This document shows, piece after piece, positions 17,247 to 24,924 of a stretch of 64,000 bases of DNA. Below the pieces are notes generated by a model that saw only the letters and a program-made list of their open reading frames with translations, did not search any database and was not told the DNA's origin. Source of the stretch: Chitinophaga pinensis (GTDB taxonomy: Bacteria; Bacteroidota; Bacteroidia; Chitinophagales; Chitinophagaceae); contig LR632930.1 in NCBI GenBank assembly GCA_902167325.1, forward strand, positions 6,076,001 through 6,140,000. Reading direction: 5' to 3'. Position numbers and translations under genes: made by a program. The number at the start of each line of letters is the position of its first letter. Position 1 is the first letter of the stretch.

Positions 17247-17688
17247 AAATCCCCCTTTCCCTATGCCTTATAATGCTGGCAACAGCATATGGGAATCCCG
17301 TGGAAACCAACAAGGGAGAGGCACCGGAACCGCCATCTCCGGCTACCACGCTGAATAATGTAACAGTCGAGGGCTGGGTGCGGGTGGAAGAAGGGATGCT
17401 GCAAGACTCCGCTCCGTATGACGAAAGCAGGCTTGAAAAATGTGCGTGCGGAAATGCGGTTCATCCATACCGCCAGTTTTATCGATGCTGAAAGGCAATC
17501 TGAATGACTGGAAAAATGCCATCAGGAAGTACTGTGGGGAAGCTGCGGGCGAAAAGGTGAAGGATTACAAATACGCATATGAAAAATCCGGTTCCATACG
17601 GCAAACCATTGATGTGAAAATTTCCGGGAAACGTACATCAGACGGACAGCAGACCAGTAAAGTGCTGCGTTTCATCCCTTACTATTAG
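17243..17688 (+). pseudogene. Frameshifted small exported protein, paralogue of the next gene
   Basis: Two overlapping frames make one protein of about 148 residues. The first frame (17243-17491) begins with a signal peptide (MKIPLSLCLIMLATAYG) and contains NNVTVEGWV. The second frame (17440-17688) has no signal of its own and continues with DWKNAIRKYCGEAAGEKVKD and ends TSKVLRFIPYY. The second half aligns with the end of the neighbouring lipoprotein (EWKARVKKQCGQEYYDIIKD ... ILQFSIP). The switch point is at the A5 run 17436-17440; one extra A would restore a single frame. It may be a true pseudogene, a sequencing error, or programmed frameshifting. Function unknown. Confidence 0.65.
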
Positions 17689-17697
17689 TATTTACTT

Positions 17698-18417
17698 ATG
17701 AAGACGAAATACCTTTCCCTCTTACTGGCCATTTTATACGCATGTAATCAGCCTGCGAATAATTCCGGACATGCAGACACCATCCCAGTTATGGTTAAGG
17801 CTGACACCCCGTTAGTGGCCACCGCCAGTGAAATAACGGCGGTTGCCGAGAAAGCAGCGCCAGATACCAATACCACGGTGAGTTTCCCGGAATTCACGAT
17901 CACGGTAGAAGGCTTTGCTGACGAACCGGCAGCACTTGCGCAGGAAGACCTCGGCAAAGACACCATCCTCATTTCACCGGCAGAAACAGGCCAGTTAGTC
18001 ACCAATACCCGCGTGATCATCGAAAGTGATTCGCTTTCTGACATACTGGTAGATTTTTGTTTCCGGAATGTGCCGATCATAATGAACGAAGGGCCGGTAT
18101 GTGTGATGTACGACTGGAAATCATTTGTTTCTGAATGGGAGGTACTGCCATTCAGAAACGGAATCTGCCGGTTCCGTGAATTAACGGAAAAAGATATGAG
18201 CCGGTTCCCTGAAACTGATATCGGTGAATGGAAGGCCCGGGTCAAGAAGCAATGCGGGCAGGAATACTACGACATCATAAAGGATAACAAAGAAATCCGG
18301 GAAGGATCTTCTGATGTTACGATCGATGAAGTATACATCCGGGTAAGGGCCTTGCGCAAATCAGATGGGCGTCCATATGTAAAAATTCTCCAGTTCAGTA
18401 TACCTATTGGTTGCTGA
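17698..18417 (+). CDS. Lipoprotein of unknown function
   Basis: 239 residues. MKTKYLSLLLAILYAC ends in a lipobox (LYAC) with the lipidated cysteine at residue 16, so the protein is probably attached to a membrane facing the periplasm or surface. A Thr/Ala-rich stretch (20-75) is followed by a domain that starts FPEFTITVEGF and ends VKILQFSIPIGC. The C-terminal 70 residues share spacing and residues with the frameshifted gene just upstream (both have WK..V/I+K.CG, IKD.K and SDG), so the two are tandem paralogues. I do not recognise the family. A strong bidirectional terminator follows. Confidence 0.75.
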   Translation: MKTKYLSLLLAILYACNQPANNSGHADTIPVMVKADTPLVATASEITAVAEKAAPDTNTTVSFPEFTITVEGFADEPAALAQEDLGKDTILISPAETGQLVTNTRVIIESDSLSDILVDFCFRNVPIIMNEGPVCVMYDWKSFVSEWEVLPFRNGICRFRELTEKDMSRFPETDIGEWKARVKKQCGQEYYDIIKDNKEIREGSSDVTIDEVYIRVRALRKSDGRPYVKILQFSIPIGC

Positions 18418-18427
18418 GGGTACATAA

Positions 18428-18459
18428 AAAAAGGGGCACTTTTTGGAGTGCCCCTTTTT
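18428..18459. terminator. Bidirectional terminator
   Basis: AAAAAGGGGCACT (18428-18440) pairs with AGTGCCCCTTTTT (18447-18459), a 13-bp stem with a 6-base loop. It separates the convergent lipoprotein and rhodanese-thioredoxin genes and has a T-run on each strand. Confidence 0.85.
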
Positions 18460-18462
18460 CAT

Positions 18463-19140
18463 TTATTTCATTGCTTTGCGGAATTCTTCCAGTTCCACGA
18501 TCCCGGATTTTCTCCAGACCTCCTTCCCGTCTTTATACAGGATAAAAGTGGGGATTTCTTCCGCTTTCACGGCTTTCATGACATCGATATCATTGCCAGC
18601 ATCTACCGCCAGCATTTTGAGTTTCTTTTCTTCGGTGAACTGTTTCACAACAGGCTGCATTTTGCGGCAGGGCGGGCACCAGCTGGCACCAACATCTACC
18701 AATATCCATTTACTGCCGGCAACGGCTTCATTATACATGCTCACACTCATCTGAGGGGCCTGCTGGCCACCGGTCAGGAGTTTCCCTTCGGATTTCCAGG
18801 CTTTTACTCCGCCGGAGAGGTCCGTAATATCTGTAAAACCCTGCTCGGCAAGGTATTTAGCAGCAGCACCGCTTCGTCCGCCTACAAGGCAGTAAACGTA
18901 TACGGGCTTATTTTTATCGAGGGATCTGGTGCGCTTGGCGAATTCTTCCTTATTGGTGAAATCGGCCTGTAGCGCGTTGTTGAGGTGGCCGGTTTTAAAC
19001 TCCTGGGCGGTACGCACGTCGAGCAGTTGAATGCCCGGCTGGCGAAGGCCTTTTTCGAACATATCGGGAGAAACGGCGTGCTGTGCACGGGCTATGCCTG
19101 TGAGGCACAATAAGATGGCAAAAGTTATGAGATTTTTCAT
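18463..19140 (-). CDS. Exported rhodanese-thioredoxin fusion protein
   Basis: 225 residues from the ATG at 19140, giving a signal peptide MKNLITFAILLCLTGIARA. Residues 22-115 are a rhodanese domain (LLDVRTAQEFKTGHL, active loop CLVGGRSG with the catalytic cysteine, DLSGGVKAWKSEG). Residues 130-225 are a thioredoxin domain with WCPPC and the cis-proline segment EEIPTFILYKDGKEV. The fused domains suggest periplasmic sulfur transfer or persulfide reduction, with the thioredoxin able to reduce the rhodanese cysteine; this is inference. A longer frame to 19200 would add residues in front of the signal peptide and is less likely. The stop lies 4 bases beyond a terminator. Confidence 0.9.
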   Translation of the reverse strand: MKNLITFAILLCLTGIARAQHAVSPDMFEKGLRQPGIQLLDVRTAQEFKTGHLNNALQADFTNKEEFAKRTRSLDKNKPVYVYCLVGGRSGAAAKYLAEQGFTDITDLSGGVKAWKSEGKLLTGGQQAPQMSVSMYNEAVAGSKWILVDVGASWCPPCRKMQPVVKQFTEEKKLKMLAVDAGNDIDVMKAVKAEEIPTFILYKDGKEVWRKSGIVELEEFRKAMK

Positions 19141-19203
19141 CGGTTTCCTTGATTGTTTTGTCTTAACGGCTAAGCCATAAAGATACGCAATCCACGGCAA
19201 ACG

Positions 19204-19815
19204 TCAGTTTCTTCTGCGGGCCACGCTGTCCAGCTTCCGGAAGTTGATGAACACTTCCTTACCCTGGCGGGCGGGGTGCGAATTATAACAGGGAGCGAAA
19301 GTTTTGAAGTTGAAATACGGTTCAAACATCCTGCGGTATACTTTGATGCCGCCACCGAAGGGAGGCCCTTCCTTATCGAATTCACGGTTGAATAACACAC
19401 CAATCAGGCGGCCTTCTTCCCAGAGCAGATCATACATATGCCGGGCGTAGGCCTGCCGCAGGGCGGGGTCCAGCGCACAAAGGAACGTTTGCTCCACGAT
19501 CAGGTCGTATTCGGCTTCATGCTCGAAGAAATCACCCGTTTCGAACTTAATGCCCGTACCGGTAAATTTCGATTTCAGCCGCTCAATGATCACCGTGGAA
19601 ATATCCAATACGGTAATATCGCGGAAACCACTGTCCCACAAATACTTGGCTTCGTAACTGTTACCACCGCCCGGTATAAGAATCCGGAGGTTTTTGTTCG
19701 GCAACTGGTCGAAGTATTCCCGCAAAGGTGGCGATACAGTTCCCATGTCCCATTCGGTTTCCCCGCGCTCATAGCGCGCATCCCAGTAAGCTTTGTCCAA
19801 TTCAGGCATATCCAT
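19204..19815 (-). CDS. TPMT-family SAM-dependent methyltransferase
   Basis: 203 residues from the ATG at 19815 (MDMPELDKAYWDARYERGET). WDARY..GET.WDMG..SPPL is the thiopurine S-methyltransferase family N-terminus. The SAM site is ILIPGGGNSYEAKYLWDSGF followed by VTVLDIS, and LIVEQTFLCALDP is the post-II motif region. Bacterial relatives methylate small thiols, selenium or tellurium species; the real substrate is unknown. A -7-like box (TACATTTA, minus strand, 19847-19854) lies downstream of the alternative ATG at 19881, supporting the shorter start. Confidence 0.85.
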   Translation of the reverse strand: MDMPELDKAYWDARYERGETEWDMGTVSPPLREYFDQLPNKNLRILIPGGGNSYEAKYLWDSGFRDITVLDISTVIIERLKSKFTGTGIKFETGDFFEHEAEYDLIVEQTFLCALDPALRQAYARHMYDLLWEEGRLIGVLFNREFDKEGPPFGGGIKVYRRMFEPYFNFKTFAPCYNSHPARQGKEVFINFRKLDSVARRRN

Positions 19816-20011
19816 TTGGTTTGGAAGAAGCGGATGTAATCCCAAGTAAATGTACTTGTTACACATCCTATTTAGGGGCAAATAAATAATTAATCGCTTA
19901 ACACCGTGAAAACATAATGTTAATATAAACAGATAATTCTTTTTTAAATATTATTTTTACCTCTTTGACACCAAACCCCCAAGCGGGTATACCTCCATTT
20001 TACGGGTACCT

Positions 20012-23000
20012 ATGATCAACCGACGCCAACTGAAAAACCACCTGACCATGGTGTGCTGCTGCCTGACTATTTTATGCTCTTTCGCAGCCCGGGCACAACA
20101 GGCCAGCTTTACAGCCGATAAAACATCCGGCTGCGCTCCGCTGACCGTTTCATTCACCAATACCTCCGATGCCGGAGCAAGTGCCTACGACTGGGATTTC
20201 CAGCTGGGTGCCCACGCCACATCTCCCAACGCTTCCAAAGTATTTACCGTACCGGGCACTTATAACGTACGGTTAACAGTCACCTACCCCGGCGGTACCC
20301 GCACGGCCACGCAAACCGTTACCGTTTACGAGAACCCGGAACCCATATTTACGGCCACTCCATTATCCGGCTGTACACCGCTCACCGTGCAGTTCACCGA
20401 TGCCTCCCGCCCCGGTTCCGGCTCCATCCGTTCCATCCTCTGGGATTTTGGCGACGGCAGCACCGGTGCCGGCCCAAGCCCCACCCATACCTTCAACGTC
20501 AACGGCGCATTTTCCATTTCAACCATCGTGGAAAACAGCTTCGGCTGTAAGGAAGGCGTTACCTATACACAATATGTCAAAGTCGGCAGCACGCCCCAGA
20601 TCGGTTTTACATCCGATGTAAGGGCTTCCTGCACTACACCCCTCACGGTTAATTTCAGAAGCAGCGGACCCGGCGGACTTACCTACGCCTGGGACTTTGG
20701 TGATCCCTCTTCTGCCACCAATACCTCCACCGCCCAGCACCCTTCCCATACCTACGCTAACGAAGGGCGATATACCGTTACCCTCCGGGCACGCACACCG
20801 GAAGGCTGCGAATCCACTGTAACACAAACCGCATTCGTGGTCATCGAACGTACCCGGACGGACTTTGTGGTAGATGGATTGTCGTGCGCAGGCACCAACG
20901 TCCGCTTCCGCAATACCACCACGCCAAGGCCTACTTTATCAAGCTGGACTTTCCCGGACGGGAGTACCACTACCGGAACAGACGCTTCTTTCTTTTTCGC
21001 CCAGCCCGGCACCTACAACGTAACGCTCACATCGGGGCTTCCCGGCTGTATGGAAACCATAACCAAAGCCATTATCATACACCCGCGCCCCACCTCCGGC
21101 TTTACGGCCACGCCTCAGATCAGTTGTACAGCACCTTTCAACGTACAGTTCACACATCAGGCAACCGGCGCCTCCCGCTACCTCTGGAATTTCGGGGATG
21201 GCTCTACCAGCACAGCGCCCTCTCCTAACCATACGTACGCCAATTACGGGCGCTATGCCGTATCTCTCCGGGTAGAAAATGCGCAGGGATGTTTCGATGA
21301 AGTAAGGCAGCCAGACTATATCATTGCCGAGCAGCCGCAAGGATTGATTGTGGTCTCTGATTCCGAAGGCTGTCTTCCTCATACCACCAGCTTCCGCGCG
21401 GTATTGACCAGCGCAGGTACCATCACCGGTTATCAATGGGATTTTGGCGACGGTGCTACCTCCACCAATCCGCAACCTTCGCATACTTATACCACAGAAG
21501 GCCGGTTCAACGTGCGGCTTACGCTCACCGTCAACAATAACTGCCGGGTGGTGCTGAATGCCATTGTGCAGGCGGGCCGCATCCCGGTTGTACAGTTCGA
21601 TGCCACACCCAAAGCCCCCTGCCAGCGTGTACCCGTTCAATTCACCAATCAATCCATACCCCGCGGCACCAGCTGGCAATGGACCCTGCACGACGATAAC
21701 GGCACCGTGCTCAACATGGAAAACCCCACGCATATTTTCCAGGAAATTGGCTTGCACGACATAACGCTGGAAGTGAATAACTATGGCTGCCGCCGCTCGC
21801 TCAGGAAAGATGATTTCATCACCATCCTCCCACCCGTTGCAGACTTCTCGATGTCGAACCTGTGTACCGACCGGTACCGGGTGGCTTTCACTGACTTGTC
21901 TAACTTCGGCCCTATCCCCGGAACGCCGCGCTTCTGGCGCTGGGATTTCGGAGATGGCAATACCTCTACCAGCCAATCTCCCACACACGTATACGCCGCC
22001 CCCGGTACTTACACTGTGCATCTCAATGTGAGCAACGGCAACTGTGACTCTGACATGCGCCTTGTGGTGGATATTATCGATGAAAAGCCCGTGATCAGCG
22101 CTGCAGCAGCGGAAGTATGTGCAGGAAGCCCCCTCATTTTCTCCCGCGATAATGTAGATGAGAACAATATTATCAGCTGGTCGTGGGAATGGGGAGACGG
22201 AACCTATGGCCCGGTAGCCGGTAACAATATCGCCAAAACATTCGGGCAACCAGGCCGCTACAATGTGGTACTGTCCGTTACCGACCGTAACAATTGCGTG
22301 AGCCGTTCCAACACCCTCAATATCCAGGTGAATGGTTCTACGGCGGATTTCGGATTCTCCGGCCGCCGTTGTGAAGGTGACGAGCAGGTTTTCAACGACG
22401 CCTCCACTTCCTTCCACGGCTATACCATCGAAAGCTGGACCTGGAATTTCGGAGACGGTACACCGGATGAAACGGTTACCACCCGCCCCCTCAACTACAA
22501 ACATGCCTTTACCACCGGTGGCACCTACCCGGTAACACTGCAGGTGAAAGACAGAGCCGGATGCGTGACCACCATTTCCCGCCCGGTACAGGTAATGTCT
22601 GTCAGCGCAGGTTTCAACACTGCCACTCAGATCGCCTGTAAAAACGAGAGCCTCCAGTTCAGCAATGCTTCTACCGGCTTCAACCTCACCTACGCCTGGG
22701 ATTTTGGAGACAATACCACTTCCACCGCCCCTCATCCGCTTAAAAACTTTCCCACTCCCGGTACTTATACCGTATCGCTGACGGTAAAGGATGCAGAAGG
22801 ATGCGTGGCTGCAGAGGTTAAAAACCAATATATCACTGTGCCCGATCCGCAGGCGCGGTTCACTGTACCCGGACAGATCTCCCAATGCCCCCCGGCCGTT
22901 GTGAGCCTCAATAATCTAAGCACCGGTTTCCAGCGTTCTGTCTGGGAGTTTGGAGACAACAGCAACTCCGATCACTTTGAGCCTGACCATGTGTATACTT

Positions 23001-24856
23001 ACCCCGGCACCTATACCATCAGGCTGAATGTATATTCTGCAGGTGATTGCCTTAGCACCACTACGCAGGATATTGTCATTGAAGGCCCAACAGGCTCCAG
23101 GAACATCGTCAATAAAACAGGATGCGCCCCGCATTCCACCTCTTTCAGCGCCAGCTCCCCCAACGCAGTGCGTTACACCTGGGACATGGACAATGGCGTG
23201 GTGCAAACGACTACCGGTAATACATTCACCTACCAATACGATGCGCCGGGTGTATATTATCCCAGAGTGGTATTGGAAGATTCACGAGGCTGCAAGGTAC
23301 CCGCACAGGGCGTACCCGACAGTATTATCGTCGATAAAACCACTGCCCTGTTCCAAATGAGTACGCTGGCCGCCTGCGATGCAGCGGATGTGTTGTTTAC
23401 CAATTCTTCCACTTCCCTCTCGTATACGCAACATGGCGACCTAATGCAATACCGCTGGGATTTCGGGATCGATGGGAGAACGGATGATGTGAGCACCGGC
23501 CAGCACCCCCGGTTTGGATATACCGGGCCTGGTGAGCACCGCATTAAACTGATCACAACCAGCAGGTACGGATGCGAAGATTCGTCTTTCCTTACCCTGA
23601 AAATAGACCCGAAGCCAATAGCCGCCATTAGCCCCGCAGGACCTGTATGTGTAAACGAACCTGTTCAGCTCAGTGGTGCAGATACCCGGAACCTGCCGGG
23701 TACGGCATGGAAATGGACGGTGGATAATGTAGCCGGCGCCAGCCCCTCTCTCCCGCCACGCCTCGTATTCCAACAGGCAGGCACGCACGACATCCGCCTG
23801 GTGATCCATAATTCGGAAGGCACCTGCCCCGATACTGCCGACATCCGGCTGGTGGTAAACCCCTTGCCTCCGCTGGCAGTAATGCCCCGCCAGGCTATTG
23901 TATGTGAAGGAGAATCCCTCCAGGTACGCAGCAATGGCGGTGCCGCCACCTATAGCTGGACGCCATACAATATTTCCAGCGCTACGGCAGAAAATCCTGT
24001 TATCAACCCGGTAATCGATACCATGTACCGGGTAACCGCCGTGAACCAGTTTGGCTGTGAGTCCAGAGATTCTATCCGTATCAGTGTATCGCATCCTTTC
24101 AATGTTCAGGCCGCAGGAGCGGATATCTGCGAAGGCAAGCAAACCCACCTCCGTGCTATCGGCGCCGTACGCTACCGCTGGATACCTGCTACCGGACTGA
24201 ACGACGCAGGCCTTGCAGCCCCTATTGCCACACCTTCAGCCACAACACGCTACCAGGTAGTGGGTTATGGTAACGATGCCTGCTTTACCGATACCGTAGC
24301 TGTAACTGTGAACGTACACCGTGCCCCGGTAATAACCGTTCCGCAGGCGCTTACCGTACCCAGCGGCACACAGATGCCGGCTCCCGTTACCGGCAGTCCG
24401 GATATTACCTCCTGGAGCTGGCAGCCCAATAAATGGCTGAGCTGCTACGACTGTCCAACCCCGGAAATGCTCCTTCAGGGGAATGTGACCTATCAGATCA
24501 CCGCTACTAACATTCATGGCTGTCAGTCAGTAGCCCTTTTGCCTGTAAAGCTCTTCTGCTCAGGCAGTACCGCATTCATTCCCAATACTTTCACACCCAA
24601 TGGAGACGGGCAGAACGATATTTTCTATGTAAGAGGCCGCGGTATCCGGGATATCAAATCTTTCCGGGTGTTTAACCGCTGGGGACAGGTAGTTTTTGAA
24701 CGTGCCAATTGCCAGTCAGACAATCCGGGATGCGGATGGGACGGGCGTTTTGCCGGTCAGCCTCTGCCTCCGGATGTATTTGTTTACATTGCCGAGATCG
24801 TATGCGACAGCGGTGAGCCAATGACGCTCAAAGGAAATGTGACCCTGCTGCGATAG
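20012..24856 (+). CDS. Giant PKD-repeat protein with T9SS type B sorting domain
   Basis: 1614 residues. A signal peptide (hydrophobic core VCCCLTILCSFAARA, to about residue 28) is followed by roughly 15 PKD-like beta-sandwich repeats of 80-95 residues, each with a WDFGDG-type core (e.g. LWDFGDGS, YLWNFGDGS, WRWDFGDGN, WTWNFGDGT). Repeats 4, 7, 13 and 15 are degenerate. Three Ig-like repeats with WTP/WIP cores follow (about 1300-1500). The last 90 residues are the gliding-motility-associated C-terminal domain (FIPNTFTPNGDGQNDIFYV ... GNVTLLR), the signal for export through the type IX system. Most repeats carry paired cysteines, fitting an extracellular adhesin-like filament. It is the first gene of a module with a second PKD protein and PorP/SprF. 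The start could also be the ATG at 20048. Confidence 0.93.
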   Translation: MINRRQLKNHLTMVCCCLTILCSFAARAQQASFTADKTSGCAPLTVSFTNTSDAGASAYDWDFQLGAHATSPNASKVFTVPGTYNVRLTVTYPGGTRTATQTVTVYENPEPIFTATPLSGCTPLTVQFTDASRPGSGSIRSILWDFGDGSTGAGPSPTHTFNVNGAFSISTIVENSFGCKEGVTYTQYVKVGSTPQIGFTSDVRASCTTPLTVNFRSSGPGGLTYAWDFGDPSSATNTSTAQHPSHTYANEGRYTVTLRARTPEGCESTVTQTAFVVIERTRTDFVVDGLSCAGTNVRFRNTTTPRPTLSSWTFPDGSTTTGTDASFFFAQPGTYNVTLTSGLPGCMETITKAIIIHPRPTSGFTATPQISCTAPFNVQFTHQATGASRYLWNFGDGSTSTAPSPNHTYANYGRYAVSLRVENAQGCFDEVRQPDYIIAEQPQGLIVVSDSEGCLPHTTSFRAVLTSAGTITGYQWDFGDGATSTNPQPSHTYTTEGRFNVRLTLTVNNNCRVVLNAIVQAGRIPVVQFDATPKAPCQRVPVQFTNQSIPRGTSWQWTLHDDNGTVLNMENPTHIFQEIGLHDITLEVNNYGCRRSLRKDDFITILPPVADFSMSNLCTDRYRVAFTDLSNFGPIPGTPRFWRWDFGDGNTSTSQSPTHVYAAPGTYTVHLNVSNGNCDSDMRLVVDIIDEKPVISAAAAEVCAGSPLIFSRDNVDENNIISWSWEWGDGTYGPVAGNNIAKTFGQPGRYNVVLSVTDRNNCVSRSNTLNIQVNGSTADFGFSGRRCEGDEQVFNDASTSFHGYTIESWTWNFGDGTPDETVTTRPLNYKHAFTTGGTYPVTLQVKDRAGCVTTISRPVQVMSVSAGFNTATQIACKNESLQFSNASTGFNLTYAWDFGDNTTSTAPHPLKNFPTPGTYTVSLTVKDAEGCVAAEVKNQYITVPDPQARFTVPGQISQCPPAVVSLNNLSTGFQRSVWEFGDNSNSDHFEPDHVYTYPGTYTIRLNVYSAGDCLSTTTQDIVIEGPTGSRNIVNKTGCAPHSTSFSASSPNAVRYTWDMDNGVVQTTTGNTFTYQYDAPGVYYPRVVLEDSRGCKVPAQGVPDSIIVDKTTALFQMSTLAACDAADVLFTNSSTSLSYTQHGDLMQYRWDFGIDGRTDDVSTGQHPRFGYTGPGEHRIKLITTSRYGCEDSSFLTLKIDPKPIAAISPAGPVCVNEPVQLSGADTRNLPGTAWKWTVDNVAGASPSLPPRLVFQQAGTHDIRLVIHNSEGTCPDTADIRLVVNPLPPLAVMPRQAIVCEGESLQVRSNGGAATYSWTPYNISSATAENPVINPVIDTMYRVTAVNQFGCESRDSIRISVSHPFNVQAAGADICEGKQTHLRAIGAVRYRWIPATGLNDAGLAAPIATPSATTRYQVVGYGNDACFTDTVAVTVNVHRAPVITVPQALTVPSGTQMPAPVTGSPDITSWSWQPNKWLSCYDCPTPEMLLQGNVTYQITATNIHGCQSVALLPVKLFCSGSTAFIPNTFTPNGDGQNDIFYVRGRGIRDIKSFRVFNRWGQVVFERANCQSDNPGCGWDGRFAGQPLPPDVFVYIAEIVCDSGEPMTLKGNVTLLR

Positions 24857-24876
24857 GGGATATGGAAAAAATATAA

Positions 24877-24884
24877 TAAATTTG
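24877..24884 (+). promoter_or_regulatory. Internal -7 box before second PKD gene
   Basis: TAAATTTG, a perfect TAnnTTTG match 21 bases after the stop of the first PKD gene. It would start transcription near 24890, 35 bases before the ATG at 24925, giving the second PKD gene and PorP/SprF a separate promoter. No -33 TTG was found. Confidence 0.45.
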
Positions 24885-24924
24885 TATAATCCATAAACCT
24901 ATACGATCCCATATCCTGTGAAAG

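Noticed and set aside
19882..20011. TACCTCTTTG near 19959 as promoter of the first PKD gene
   Set aside because: The two halves are 4 bases apart instead of 2, so it does not fit the -7 consensus; the true promoter is not clear.
20939..22885. A long open frame (648 codons) on the minus strand inside the first PKD gene
   Set aside because: It has no recognisable domain, and similar long antisense frames occur in other repeat-rich or GC-biased genes here (e.g. 2710-3798, 15753-17126, 24961-26583). The plus-strand PKD repeats explain the sequence.
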